Below are positions 1-12,322 of a stretch of 64,000 bases of DNA, piece by piece. The DNA comes from Shinisaurus crocodilurus. Taxonomy: Eukaryota > Chordata > Lepidosauria > Squamata > Shinisauridae. The number at the start of each line of letters is the position of its first letter. Positions within the stretch are counted from its first letter, which is position 1. Where the stretch lies: positions 107,966,324-108,030,323 of the forward strand of contig CM037876.1 in the NCBI GenBank assembly GCA_021292165.1. The letters are read 5' to 3'. The notes under the pieces were generated by a model, which saw only the letters and a list, made by a program, of their open reading frames with translations, was not told the DNA's origin and ran no database searches. The translations under genes and the position numbers were made by a program.

Positions 1-50
1 GTTACTATCTGCACCACAATCATAACGCAGGCTGTATTGATTATGATGCT

Positions 51-95
<45 letters not shown>
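51..95. repeat. (TAA)n microsatellite
   Basis: An uninterrupted run of TAA triplets. The flanking bases to about position 340 are AT-rich and show no gene or recognisable repeat. Confidence 0.95.
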
Positions 96-98
<3 letters not shown>

Positions 99-339
99 TA
101 AGGAACAAATTTTTATGAGCCAAACATCATACACTTATATTTAGATTGTTTATATGGTTTATGTTTATTTAAAAATGGTTGTTGTGAATGTTCTATTTAT
201 AACGGTTTTATTGAGTTAACAAGCTTATTGTTTACAAAAAAAGAAATATTTTCAATATGTTTCTGTTTTGGCACTTTAATGGTAATTAAAATATTTAATT
301 TGTTTTAATATAAAATTGCGTCTTCATTTTATTTATTTC

Positions 340-3300
340 CATAAAAAGGCTCACCAAAATCCTCAGCACCAGGCCCATAATGCTCTTAATCCGGCCCTGC
401 TTGGAGGGGAGTCATGGGGCCAAGTGGGGGGTTCTGTGGGGGCCCCAATTAGTGTAGTGACGGGTAAAGGGAGATATGGCGTTGGGAGGAGGACTAGCCA
501 GGTAAGGGGAACACGGCCCAGACATTTAATGGCTGTGCCATGTTCCGGCCTTCCTCGCACCCGCAGGTTTGGTGGTTGCCCTATCAGCCTGCCCTCGTGT
601 CTCCGGATGCTGCTTCTAAATGCCAGATTGGTGCAAAATAAATCCTCCCTCATCCACGATTTAATAGTGGATGAGGCAGCCGATCTGGCATGCATTACTG
701 AGACCTGGGTGGGGGAACAGGGAGGAGTTAATCTCTCCCAGCTTTGCCCACCGGGGTACGTGGTGCAGCATCAGGGTAGACCTGAGGGCCGGGGAGGGGG
801 GGTTGCCGTGGTCTATAGGAATTCTCTCTCTCTCCCCCAGGCTCCCTGTCCGTCTGACTACTGGTCTGGAATGTTTGCACCTTTTGTTGGTCCAGCGGGG
901 CAGATTATGGATTCTGTTGGTGTACTGCCCACCCCACTGCTCAACAGACTCCCTGGCTGAGCTGACGGAGGTGGTCTCGCTGGCGATGCTGAGGTCCCCC
1001 AGGCTGTTGGTCCTGGGGGATGTTAACATCCATGCTGAGGGCACCTTGTCTGGTGTGGCTCAGGAATTCATGGACTCCATGACAACCATGGGACTGTCCC
1101 AACATGTCATCGGCCCAGCACACTCCAGACCTGGTTTTTTCAGCTGAGCATGGAGATGGTGATCTGAAGGTGGGGGACTTTGAATCGGTCCCCTTGTCAT
1201 GGTCAGATCACTACCTGCTGAGATTTAGGGCTAACAGCAGCTTTCCCCCTCTGCAAGGGTGGGGAACCTATTAAGATGGTCCGCCCCCGGAGGCTGATGG
1301 ATCCGGATGGTTTCCAGAGGGCCCTTGGGGGGTTTCCGGCTGATATGGCTGGCGGTCCTGTCGAATCCCTGGATGATCTCTGAAATAGAGAGATGACCTG
1401 GGCGGTTGACACGATCGCTCCTGAGCTCCCTCTCTGTAGTAGAGTTCATACGGCTCCGTGGTATACCCCAGAGCTGAGAGTGATGAAGCAAAACAGGAGA
1501 CGGCTTGAGTGCAGGTGGAAGAAAACTCCTAGTGGATGCAATCGAGCCCTGGTATGTGCCTATAGCCAAGTATACCTAGAGGCAGTGAGGGTGGCAAAGA
1601 GACAACATATCACTGTCTCTATCCAATCATCTCTTTGCTGCCCAGCAGAGCTCTTTAGGGTTGTCCGGGGCCTGTTATACATTGGCCCCAGGGACATCAT
1701 TGACCCATCTGATGCCCGCTGCAATATATTCGCTAGGCACTTCCAGGAAAAAATCTCTTGCATCCGCAGGGACTTAGACTCCAATGTTATAGCAGTAGAA
1801 TCAGGAGAGGTACCCAGAGCACAGCCTGGTCTAGTTATTTTGGATGAGTTTCAGTTGGTACAGCTCAAGGATGTTGACAAGGTGCTTGGACGGGTTTGTG
1901 CAACCACGTCTGTTCTGGATCCTTGCCCCTCTTGGCTTATAAAAACTAGCAGGGAGGGAACGGCCGGCTGGGCCAGAGAGGTGATCAATGCCTCCTTGCG
2001 AGAGGGAGTGGTCCCATGCCACCTGAAACAGGCGGTGGTGAGACCACTCCTGAAGAAACCCTCTCTGGACCCGGAAGATCTTAACAACTTTAGGCCGGTG
2101 GCGAATGTTCCTTTCCTGGGCAAGGTCCTTGAGCGGGTGGTGGCCAACCAGCTCCAGGTGCTCTTGGATGAGACTGATTATCTGGATCCAGGCCTGGTTT
2201 TGGCACGGAAACGGCTTTGGTCGCCCTGTATGATGACCTATGTCGGAGAGAGACAGGGGGAGTGTGACCCTGTTGATACTCCTGGATCTCTCAGCGGCTT
2301 TCGATACCATCGACCATGGTATCCTTCTGGAGCGGCTGTCTGAGTTGGGGGTGGGGGGCACTGCATTGCAGTGGTTCCGCTCCTACTTGGATGGCCGGCT
2401 CCAGAGGGTGGTGCTTGGGGAATGTTGCTTGGCCCCATGGACTCTCCAATACGGGGTTCCTCAGGGGTCGGTCTTATCCCCCATGCTATTTAATATCTAC
2501 ATGAAACCACTGAGTGGGGTCATCCAGAGTTTTGGAGTGCGTTGCCATCAGTACGCTGATGACACACAGCTCTATTTCTCCTTTTCATCTTCAGCAGGTG
2601 AGGCTGTGGATGTGCTGAACCGGTGCCTGGCTGCGACAATGGACTGGATGAGGGCTAACAAACTGAGGCTCAATCCAGACAAGACTGAGATGCTGTTAGT
2701 GGGTGGTTCCTTTGACCGGATGGAGGGTGTTCACCCTGTTCTGGATGGGGTTGCACTCCCCTTGAAGGAGAAGGTTCGTAGCTTGGGGGTGCTCCTGGAG
2801 CCATCTTTGTCACTTGCGGCTAAGGTGGCCTCAGTGGCAATGAGTGCCTTCTACCAGCTTCGGCTGGTGGCCCAGCTATGCCCCTATCTGGACAGGGATA
2901 GCCTGGTCTCAGTAATCTACGCTCTGGTGAACTCTAAACTAGACTACTGCAATGCACTCTACGTGGGGCTGCCTTTGAAGACTGTTCGGAAGCTGCAGCT
3001 TGTGCAAAATGCGGCAGCCAGGCTTATTGCGGGGACTGGAAGGTCCAAGCACATTACACCTGTTCTGGCCCGTTTGCACTGGATGCCAATATGCTTCTGA
3101 GCCGAATTCAAGGTGCTGGTTCTAACATATAAAGCCCTAGCCAGTGTGGCGTAGTGGTTAGAGTGTTGGACTGTGACTTGGGAGATCCAGGTTCTAGTCC
3201 CCGCTCGGCCATGAAACTCACTGGGTGACTTTGGGCCAGTCACTGACTCTCAGCCTAACCTACCTCACAGGGTTGTTGTGAGGATAAAATGGAGAGGAGG

Positions 3301-3846
3301 AGGATTATGTAAGCCGCTTTGGGTTCCTTGCAGGAAAAAAGTCGGGGTATAAATATAATAAATAAATAAATACACTGCTTAGGACCACAATACCTGACGG
3401 AACGTCTTGTCTCTCCCAACTGCAATCTACCTGGACACTATGCTCAACATCTGGGGCCCTTCTCCAAGTGCCACCTCCAAGAGAGGCTCGGTTGGTAGCA
3501 ACAAGGAGGAGGGCCTTCTCAGTGGTAGCCCCCCAATTATGGAATAAGCTCCCCACTGAGACCCGCCTGGCGCCAACCTTACTATCATTTCGGCGCCAGG
3601 TTAAAACTTCCCTCTATGCCAAAGCATTCAATAGTTAAGAGCTCAAAATAGCACGGGGGGGGGGGGATTGTCACCTGTAGACTTAGTTTTATTAACTTTT
3701 GGATTGTATTTTAAACTGTGCTTTTTAATTTGGTTTTTAATCTTTTTTTGTATGTTTTTATTGCTGTTTTTATGTACAAACTGTTGTGAACCACCCAGAG
3801 AGCTTCGGCTGTGGGGCAGTATAGAAAATAAATAAATAAATAAATG
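340..3846 (+). mobile_element. L2-clade LINE, long but decayed copy
   Basis: This is a non-LTR retrotransposon whose second ORF encoded an APE-type endonuclease followed by a reverse transcriptase. Endonuclease pieces are readable at about 600-1140 (LLNARLVQNKSSLIHDLI, ACITETWV, then LGDVNIH). RT motifs follow: a thumb-side NNFRPVANVPFLGKVLE at about 2087-2140, LLDLSAAFDTIDHGILLERL at about 2270-2330, GVPQGSVLSPMLFNIYMKPL at about 2455-2515 and the catalytic YADDTQLY at about 2553. The frame breaks several times (near 900, 1140, 2200 and 3100), so no intact protein remains. The copy ends in a (AAATA)n-like tail at about 3829-3846. A SINE is nested near the 3' end. L2 assignment rests on motif resemblance; the exact 5' end is not visible. 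Confidence 0.85.
3139..3373 (+). mobile_element. tRNA-derived SINE (Sauria-like head, L2-like tail)
   Basis: The head has an excellent Pol III A box (TGGCGTAGTGG, about 3146) and a B box (GGTTCTAGTCC, about 3190), followed by the CTCGGCCATGAAACTCACTGG segment seen in Sauria-type SINEs. The tail reads GTAAGCCGCTTTGGGTTCC and ends in (AAATA)n, as in L2 3' ends. It is inserted in the 3' part of the L2. Further copies lie at about 26796, 37448 and 52976. Confidence 0.85.
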
Positions 3847-6120
3847 TCCAGGTTTTAAATTTGAAAAAAATTGTCACCTTATCCAGAGTCAATGTCCATT
3901 TTGCACTTCCTCTGACCACTTATTTCTACAAATCGTTCGTGGCTGCAAGTCATTTCTGGACATTGACTCTCCACAGCATGAACATTTTGAGTGGGCCTCA
4001 ATGTTTGTGCTTCTTGCTCAAACAATGGCTCTAATTTATGGGTGGGTTGAGGTTACATACTTTCCCCTCAGTTTTTCTGCTTCCTGGAGTTAGCCACTGA
4101 CAGGCTCTCTCCCTATGTGACCCCTTCTTTTTGAAGATATGACACTTGCTCCCCCCCCCCCCCCCCCCAATGTAAGCATGCACGTGAATTACTCGGCAGA
4201 CATAATGCTGTTGAAGGTGTGAGTCCCTGGATTTGCTGCTGTTCTGGTTCTTGATTTTCTTGGGGCAAATGGTCATTAGTAGGTATACATGGAAAATTAC
4301 AGGGCATTACAGAAGGCTGCTTCAGCCACTAATGCTAATCGCTGCACAGCAGCAAAGGTCAGATTTTTCAGACTCAGAGACATGGCAGTGCTGCTGAATT
4401 GCTTCATCTTGAACTCATGGAGCAGGCCATTCAGGAGTTCACCAAACTTACAGAATTAAGCAAGGCAGTGGAGCTCTGCCACAATGCCACATAGTCTGTT
4501 ATACTTTGACTGGTATGCTAATCACGCTTTTTTTTTTTTTTTTTTTTTTAAGAAACCTCTGGAGGGTAGCAGTTGTTCCTCTGGAGGATAACAGATGTTC
4601 CCTATCCAGACATTGAGGCAACTCACACTCACAACTTTCTTACCTCTATACCCTCAATATTCTGTAGGTCTGGAAGGTGCTTGTCAGGCCATTTGTGTTT
4701 GTTTTGGTTTTTAATTCTTTTAATTTCCAAACATCTATACTAGTTCTGCATACCTTGTGAGTCTCCAGAGTATGTAGGAAACATTCCTTTATTTTTGGAG
4801 AGCCCTGTTTCTCTTCCGAGCTGATAGGCACACAATCTAAGTTCGCTATTGGAGGACAGAACAAGTGGGACCTACAACAAAAGGTTGCCGCGTAGAGTGT
4901 CCCTGTCAGGGAGCCGTGTCCTCCTCCATCCATGATTCTCCATTCCAATTCTCCCTCCCAGTTTTCCATTACTCCCCAGTCAACCAGCATTCTGTGGCCA
5001 CCAAGCAGAGGGGGGGGGGGTGTCCACTAGGATTGGGGCCCCACATATTTGGGGCCTCGGATCTCTGGGAGGCCATCTGCCCACCCCGCCACCCCGCGTG
5101 CTGTGGCCACCACACCACCGCCACCACTTTCCTTCCCAGCAGCCTCGCAAGTTTTGGGGTGAGAGATCTCGCAAGACTTCCAGAGGAGATCGAGACTTCT
5201 GAATGAGATCTCTCAAGATGTCAGGCAAGATCCCCAGAGCCAGGAAGGAAGAAGGTGGCAGCGGCACCTGCTCCAGAGAGCCCCGTTGGCTGCGCTCTCA
5301 CTGTAGCAAATGCCGTGGTAGGAAAGTGGCTGGCAGGTCTTTCAAGAGCATTTTCTGGAGCAGCAGCAGCCTTATTTATTATCTTCATATTGCAGGGTTG
5401 CAATTGCAGGGTTGCAATTTTTTTCCTTTTTACCAGTCTCTGTTCTTGCGCCTTTAACAGCTGCTAGATCTGTAACATTTATTGTTGTGCACTGAAAAGC
5501 TTCACCTGCTGATTTCTGAAGATCAAACTGCTGTTAAAGCCACAGAAGCATGCCAGACAGCTTTTTCCTAGGCAATAACAACCTCAGTTACAGGTGGGGT
5601 GGGGGCTGAGACCTCAGGATAGTGGTTTGCATATGGCCACTTTATGGGAGAAGTAAGAATTGAAATGGAAACATGGCTTGTACTCTTCACACTCAGCTCA
5701 TTAATTACATCGGAAGCCACCACACTTACCAAATAGCAAAATTAAAAGGGAATGTTATCCAGAAATATCATCCTTGCTATTTTTACAGACAGTAAAATCA
5801 TCCTTGATTAATTTGCAATACATATGTGAACGACTGTGTTTGGACTGGAAGCCTCTGTGTTACAGTATGAATAACTGAATAAAAAACAATGGAGTTGGTG
5901 GATTAGATCTTACAGTGTTTACTGGTCTGAAGCAATGGCCCTTACCAAAGATAAAAAGGTTTAAAAAAAAAAAAACCTGCCAAAAGCATGAAAGTATAAA
6001 TACTTGAGAATGAGTAAAATGCAAAGCAAAAACCCAAGATACGTAAGTCAGAAGCAAGCTACATTAAAAGAGATGACATATAAAGCTGAGAACTGACAAC
6101 TGTTCCCTGTGGAGGAATTT
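3847..6120. other. Non-coding stretch without assignable features
   Basis: Open frames here are short and show no recognisable domain. The visible features are homopolymers: poly-G at about 3653-3666, poly-C at about 4150-4169 and poly-T at about 4529-4551. A moderately GC-rich patch lies at about 5000-5400, but nothing in it resembles a known protein. Confidence 0.6.
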
Positions 6121-6339
6121 AAAGTACTTTAAAGGGGCTGGTGCAACTCCCCTATCAGGCAAGTTTCAACTTCTGGGTCTGTTTAGCATAGAGAAAAGGC
6201 AAGTGAGGTGAGACATGTCATAGAGGTGTACAAAATTATGCATGGTGTGGTGCAAGTAGATAGGGAGATATTTTTGTTTTTCTCCCTCTCTCATATTACT
6301 AGAACCCAATGCGGACATCTTATCTGAATATCTAAACAG

Positions 6340-6439
6340 CCCCGAACAGCCTGATCTTGTCTGATCTCGGAAGCTAAGCAGGGTCGGGCCTGGTTAGTAC
6401 TTGGCTGGGTGACTGCCTTGGAATACCAGGTGCTGTAGG
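6340..6439 (+). mobile_element. 5S rRNA-derived sequence (pseudogene or SINE head)
   Basis: The stretch reads like vertebrate 5S rRNA from about base 20 to near its 3' end. GATCTCGGAAGCTAAGCAGG, GGTCGGGCCTGGTTAGTACT and AATACCAGGTGCTGTAGG are all present. The internal promoter boxes are recognisable, but the 5' end is missing and TGGCTGGGTGACTG replaces TGGATGGGAGACCG. It is directly followed by a tRNA-like unit, so it is better read as part of a dimeric SINE than as a 5S gene. Confidence 0.85.
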
Positions 6440-6641
6440 GAGGCACCAGACCTCAGTGTGATAGAGCACATGCTTTGCATGCAGAAGGTCCCAGGTTCGA
6501 TCCCTGGCTTCTCCAGGTAGGGCTAGGAAAGAATCCTGCCTGAAACCCTGGAGAGCCGCTGCCAGTCAGTGTCGACAATACTGGGCTAGATGGACCAATG
6601 GCCTGACTCAGTATAAGGCAGCTTCCCATGTTCCTTATGAA
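6440..6641 (+). mobile_element. tRNA-derived SINE unit following the 5S-like head
   Basis: A tRNA-like head carries a B box GGTTCGATCCC at 6494-6504 and the anticodon-arm-like CATGCTTTGCATGCAGAAGG. The body contains CCTGGAGAGCCGCTGCCAGT and ends in CAGTATAAGGCAGCTTCC. This body is common in squamate tRNA SINEs. The 5S-like unit joins it without a spacer, and both sit inside the CR1 fragment. Confidence 0.8.
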
Positions 6642-7197
6642 GCTGATTGGTGGGAGATTCAGGACAGATAAAAGGAAGTACTCTTCACACTGTGCATAGT
6701 TAATCTATGGAATTCACTTCTACAAGATATAGTGATGACCACAAATTTGGATGGCTTTAAATGGGGATTGGACAAATTCATAGAGGATAAGGCTATCAAC
6801 GGCTACTAGTCCTGATGGCTATATGCTACCTCCAGTCTCAGAGGCAGTGTGCCTATCTATGTACACCAGTTGCTGGGGAACATGGATGGGAGGGTGCTGT
6901 TGCACTCATGTCCTGCTCGTGGGTTTCCTGTGGGCAGCTGGTTGGCCACTGTCTGAAGCAAATGCTGGAATAGATGGATCCTTGGTCTGATCCAGCATGG
7001 CTCTTCTTACGTTCTTACGTGACTGCGCTGTAATGTAGCCCAGTCACTAATTCATGTGTGCATTATAGATATACTGCTCACCTACTCTTATCACTCTCAC
7101 GGAAGTATTAAAAGGTAGTAAATGCATAAGGGATATGCCCTTTAGTGAGTATGGCTGACACATAAGACATTGCATACATGTAGTCAAATAAGATTAA

Positions 7198-7526
7198 GGG
7201 CAGAATCCAATGGGACACTTACGCCTCTGCCAATTCTCTTACGCCCTGCCAATTCCCATCTGCAAGTGCCACCACTTGCGGAACAAAGATTTAGCACTTC
7301 TGGGGCAACTGGAAAGCTCTGCAGACCTGTCCCAAACAAGAAACCACTCATTTCCACTCATTTCAGGGCTTCCTCTGGGAAGCACTAACGCTCTTGCTGC
7401 GCAAGCAGTGGGTCCTGCTCACGCAATGGAATCAGCAGGACCCACTGCTTGTGCAACAGAATCTGCAGTGTGTGAGAGAATCAGTGAGAATCAGCAGGGG
7501 TGTAAGTGCCCCACTGGATTCCGCCC
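7198..7526. mobile_element. Short terminal-inverted-repeat element (MITE-like)
   Basis: The left end begins GGGCAGAATCCAATGGGACA. The reverse complement of the right end begins GGGCGGAATCCAGTGGGGCA. The first 25 bases agree at about 22 positions. An internal palindrome around CAAGCAGTGGGTCCTG lies at about 7402-7452. It encodes no transposase. TTAA precedes the left end, but no matching duplication is clear on the right, so the superfamily is unresolved. Confidence 0.6.
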
Positions 7527-9505
7527 ATAGACAAGTTCTCTTGTCTCTAGAGATGGAGAAGATTACTTATCAAGCAGATTTTTCTTTATTTTCGTCTCTG
7601 GTTTCACTTGGATGAGTTTGAGCAAGTTTTGGTACATAAGAGCTGTGAATCTTGCAGAAAGGAAAGCTTAAACATTGAGCACTTTGATTACCTTTCTTCT
7701 CTCCTTGTTAATTTTATGTAAGCAGTAATCCACAGCTAGAAGAGTCAAATTAGCAAAACCAGAATCTCTGGTAGCATGGCTTTGGAAGCATTTGCAACAA
7801 CTGTATGCAACTTAAATTTGCAGTGCAATCCTATGCACATCTACTTTGAAGTAAGCCACATTGGATTCAATAGACCTTACTCTTAGGGATGTGTGTATAT
7901 GCATCTTTATTTGCTTTTATTGGGGTGGGAGGGTTGTCTTCCTTATTTGCTTTTTATTTTATTCAGGGTTGGGGGTCTTGCTGTTGTATTGCTGTGTTAA
8001 AGATAATCCGAAGCCATTTCTGCAGCTAGGGAGGATTATTCTTTCCCCCCAAGCCTGTTTGTGCTGGTTGATGGGAGTTGTAGCCCAGAACATATGCCAC
8101 CCCTCTTTTTAAACCTGCTTGAGTTGTCAATTGTGATACTTCTTTTTCTTTAAAAGAAAAAAAAATCTGCTTGTGATTGCTTGCTTGTGGGGTGGGTGGA
8201 TTTTTGATGCAGTCAGAACTTGAGGCCCTGTTTGCTCCTGAGTAATCCAGTCCTTCTGGCTTCAGAGTAGGCATTTATAAGATGGATTTATTTTTTTATA
8301 CTGTGTGTACTGCTTCTTGGTTTGTTCTGAGGTTTGGAGAGGGGGATGCTCATGTAAAGAGATGCATGTTTGGATGCTCAGAAACTACTGGCCATGCTTA
8401 CCATCATTTTGGATGCTTTTGTGTGTAGCCCTGGTGATATTATTATTATTATTATTGTTGTTGTTGTTGTCATTGTCATTATAATAATTAGAATCATCAT
8501 TACCATCTCTGTATAATCATCAGTATCATTTTGCAGTGGGCTGCTCCTAGGTTCCAAAGACTGCTTTTCTGTGTGACTCTGAGAATATCCTCTTCCTCAT
8601 CATCATTTTGTGTGACTGAGTGGATTGTCCCGCATCGTTTTTTCATGCAGGACCTTAAAGTGGTGAGGATGCTCATGTCAAGAGGTAGATTTTGGATGGT
8701 GTGCAATGGCTTGCTGCTGGTGGAGCAGGATAATGTGGGCTCAAAAGAATGTTTTCTGGTGGAGTTCTATGGATCAGAGACACCGCCCAGCCCTTTCTCT
8801 AGTGACCCCTTGGCCTCCGCCTCTCATGACCCCATCCTCTGTCCCAGGCCTGTGCCCTGGATCTTTTAGGTACCTAGCATCATCCCTGCCACTGAGCATG
8901 GGCTATTTTCATTGGGCTACCTTGGGAGTTTCCCTTAGGTCCCCCCTCAAAAAAAATTGTTATGCTTCTGCAAACCTTCGTTTTCCCAAGCCCTCTGATT
9001 TTCTCCCTGTGTATTGATGGTGCCATGTTGGCTACATAAGGATCCACACTAATCTCTGAGCTCTGGAAATCATGAGAAATTTAGGAAATTCCTAAATTAT
9101 TATTTAGGAAATGATACATAAGATTTAGCATTAAGAAAACTTGATACCGAAATTATTATTGATGGTTACCCAGAGTTATATATGAACATTTCCAGAGGTT
9201 CTGAATAATCTTCTGCTACCAAGGTAACTAATAAAGGAGGGGCTACAAAATGGTCTCTTGATTTTTATACTTTTTTTCTGTAAAAACTTATTTCTATAAA
9301 ATGGTTCTTCTCCCCTCCCCACTGCTATATTTAGCCCCAGTAAGTCTTATATCCATATTTGCCATGGACTGCAGTTTGTGTGCAAAGTTAAGCAAAAAGG
9401 TGAATGGCAGTAATGAGTCCATATTCTGGCATTCAGAAAACACGTTGATATCTCTAAACCCTTTCCTTATTATTTTGCTCAACCTCTTACAATTTTACTC
9501 AATAT

Positions 9506-9548
<43 letters not shown>

Positions 9549-10312
9549 CGTGTGTGCTGTATTGGAATCCAAGCATAATAAGCAAACATTTATTTTAAAA
9601 ATAAGAATAGCCTGTACAACGCACAGAGAAAGCAATATCTATAACATCTGGGACAATTTTAATAGCATACACTTCTGATACCTTTCTATATTAAACTAAC
9701 ATAGATCCAGGGTATTCAGTATAACAAGAGGCATTGCACCATCCTGTAATAAACACATGCAAAAATCAAATCACATCTTCCCCCTCACACAGGGATCAAA
9801 CCCTAAACTGAAAGACTCAAAAGAGGCTCAAGTTCTAACATACATTATTGTTTTAGGCTCCTGGTGTTCAAGAAAGTGCTGAGAAGGAGGAAAGGAAGGA
9901 AGAAATAACAAGCAATTATAAGCTATGTTGTATTTACATGAAAGAACCTTTTTGTTGTATTCTTCAATCTCTTGTTTGGGCTGTCAACAGCAATTTGATA
10001 AAGACCATTCCTGTGCTTGACCTGTTTTTTCAGTGGTAACCTATATTGTGTATCACAGAAACCAGTGACAGGAAAATATATTCACTCTCTTGAAGCTCTT
10101 GCTTGTTGAACTTACATTTAAAACTCATAGCTGTTTGATAATTTAGCTAATGCTATTTCAGTTAGGAAACCAAACTTAAATTACGGTACTTTAATCTCAC
10201 TTTCCCCCCTCCCCCAACACACACTTCATAGGCCAAAGCTCATGACAACAGTTTTGTGGTGAATAGTCAATTGTTACAAAATTCTAATTGGTTCTGGGTC
10301 AGTCCCTTTGAA
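7527..10312. other. Non-coding stretch with minor repeats
   Basis: No gene is recognisable. The stretch contains one short palindromic repeat at about 7822-7888 (GCAATCCTATGCACA...GAAGTAAG), triplet runs (ATT then GTT) at about 8440-8475 and an (AT)n run at about 9509-9545. The rest appears unique. Confidence 0.6.
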
Positions 10313-11003
10313 ATGACTGGTCTGCTCTAGTAATTTTTTCAATTAATCCCTAACAACTGACAAAACTTTGGATCTTGTCAAAAGTGTTGCAGTTCTTTAA
10401 GGTAGGTATGAATAACTTAATAAGGAATATGATTCAAATGAATACGTACCAGAAGATTGCCTACCTTACAATAACGAAGATTCTACTTGCATAAAATCTA
10501 CCTGTTTGCATCCACATGTATTTGTTTATTTTATTTGTAACTGGCCTTTCTTCCAAGATAAATGGCACTCCAGGTGCCTTACAATCATAACTAAAACTTG
10601 ATTGAAACAATAATAAAATGAATGCATTAAAGCACAATGAAGAACACAACAACCAGAATAAAAACAGCATCCAACCCAACCGATTTGCTTACACACCAAA
10701 GGCCTGCTTGAATAAAAAGGTCTTTGCCTGCCAGCAAAAGGACAACAGAGAGGGAGCCAACCCTACCTTCCTAATCATCTGCTCCCATCAGTGGTTCAAG
10801 CCTTGGTCCCCTCTCGCCTAGACTACTGTAATGCGCTCTACGTGGGGTTACCCTGGAAGACAGTTCGGAAGTTGCAGCTGGTACAGCATGCAGCAGCTCG
10901 CCTGGTTAAAGGCTGCCGCCGGCGTGATCACATCACTCCAGCCAGTGCTCAAAGAGTTGCACTGGCTACCAGTTGTTTGCCGAGCCGAATTCAAAGTGTT
11001 GGC
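10313..11003 (+). repeat. Left arm of a large inverted duplication
   Basis: From ATGACTGGTCTGCTCTAGTA to GCCGAATTCAAAGTGTTGGC this arm is almost identical to the reverse complement of 11621-12319. Small differences include a 4-base TTCC indel near the outer end and single-base changes near 10461 and 10721. It covers a minus-strand L2-like tail (from about 10525) and the start of a plus-strand L2 fragment (from about 10791). Confidence 0.9.
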
Positions 11004-11315
11004 GTTGACCTTTAAAACCCTGTACAGTTCCGGTCCAGTTTATCTCAAGGAGCACCTCCAGCAACATCAAGTAGGCCGCTCAATAAGATCTGCCACGGAC
11101 GGCCTTCTCCCTGTCCCATCAGCCAGAGAAACCAGGCTGGTGGGGACTAGGAGGAGGGCCTTTTCTGTGGCAGCCCCCAATTTATGGAACTCTCTCCCCA
11201 GTGACCTCCACCATGCCCCTTCCTTGATTAGCTTCCTCCAGGAACATGGCTTTTCAGGCAGGAATATGGGGTGGGTTAGGATTTTTAAGTTTTGTACTGT
11301 TTTTAATTGTGTTTT

Positions 11316-11353
<38 letters not shown>

Positions 11354-11443
11354 TCTTGTATTTTATTGGACTGAACATCGCTCACAGTGGCTGGATGTCT
11401 GGCCAGATGGGCGATTCATCAATATAATAAATAAATAAATAAC
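10791..11443 (+). mobile_element. L2 LINE 3' fragment
   Basis: Translation gives the L2 C-terminal block LDYCNALYVGLPWKTVRKLQ, then VQHAAARLVKG and LHWLPVVCRAEFKVLALTF, followed by AFSVAAPNLWNSLPSDL. A frame shift lies near 10900. A (GT)n run sits in the 3' part at about 11320-11348, and the tail is (AATA)n at about 11427-11443. The first 213 bases belong to the left inverted-repeat arm. Confidence 0.85.
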
Positions 11444-11830
11444 CCCAGCCTCCATTGGCAGGGAGTTCCACAGCCTGGGAGCAGCCACCAAGAAGGCCCT
11501 CTCTTGCATTGCCACCAACACACCCCTGGTATTGAAAGAAGGGCCTCTCCCGAAGATCTTAAGACCTGGGCAGACTTGTATGGGAGAAGGCAGTCTTTCA
11601 GGCAGCCTGGTCCCATGTAGGCCAACACTTTGAATTCGGCTCGGCAAACAACTGGTAGCCAGTGCAACTCTTTGAGCACTGGCTGGAGTGATGTGATCAC
11701 GCCGGCGGCAGCCTTTAACCAGGCGAGCTGCTGCATGCTGTACCAGCTGCAACTTCCGAACTGTCTTCCAGGGTAACCCCACGTAGAGCGCATTACAGTA
11801 GTCTAGGCGAGAGGGGACCAAGGCTTGAAC
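11444..11830 (-). mobile_element. L2 LINE 3' fragment, opposite orientation
   Basis: On the minus strand the same L2 block (LDYCNALYVGLPWKTVRKLQ) reads into a different 3' sequence from that of the neighbouring plus-strand copy. Here it continues as GAAGCTGCCTG-like DNA and AFLVAAPRLWNSLPMEAG. The divergence point is exactly the inner end of the inverted duplication. Confidence 0.8.
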
Positions 11831-12319
11831 CACTGATGGGGAGCAGATGATTAGGAAGGTAGGGTTGGCTCCCTCTCTGTTGTCCTTTTGCTGGCAGGCA
11901 AAGATCTTTTTATTCAAGCAGGCCTTTGGTGTGTAAGCAAATCGGTTGGGTTGGATGCTGTTTTTATTCTGGTTGTTGTGTTCTTCATTGTGCTTTAATG
12001 CATTCATTTTATTATTGTTTCAATCAAGTTTTAGTTATGATTGTAAGGCACCTGGAGTGCCATTTATCTTGGAAGAAAGGCCAGTTACAAATAAAATAAA
12101 CAAATACATGTGGATGCAAACAGGTAGATTTTATGCAAGTAGAATCTTCGTTATTGTAAGGTAGGCAATCTTCTGGTACGTAATTCATTTGAATCATATT
12201 CCTTATTAAGTTATTCATACCTACCTTAAAGAACTGCAACACTTTTTGACAAGATTCAAAGTTTTGTCAGTTGTTAGGGAAGGGATTAATTGAAAAAATT
12301 ACTAGAGCAGACCAGTCAT
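11621..12319 (-). repeat. Right arm of the inverted duplication
   Basis: This is the reverse-complement partner of 10313-11003, separated from it by a spacer of about 617 bases. The open frames of the left arm recur here in mirror orientation with almost unchanged sequence. That indicates a recent duplication, conversion or assembly event rather than two independent insertions. Confidence 0.9.
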
Positions 12320-12322
12320 CAT

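Larger units (their letters stand above)
6125..7016 (+). mobile_element. CR1 LINE 3' end, interrupted
   Basis: The sequence matches the C-terminal ORF2 and 3' region of reptile CR1 elements. It starts with the block around TCTGTTTAGCATAGAGAAAA and resumes after an insertion at about 6642 with GAAGCTGATTGGTGGGAGAT. It ends with the CR1-like GATCCAGCATGGCTCTTCTT and a short repeated tail TTACGTTCTTACG. It is 5'-truncated, with no open frame left. A composite 5S/tRNA-like unit interrupts it at 6340-6641. Confidence 0.85.

Noticed and set aside
5255..5467. Hydrophobic 70-codon open frame (LFIIFILQ)
   Set aside because: It overlaps another frame of similar length and has no homologue I recognise.
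6340..6439. A functional 5S rRNA gene
   Set aside because: The 5' end is missing, internal bases differ, and it is fused to a tRNA-like SINE inside a CR1.
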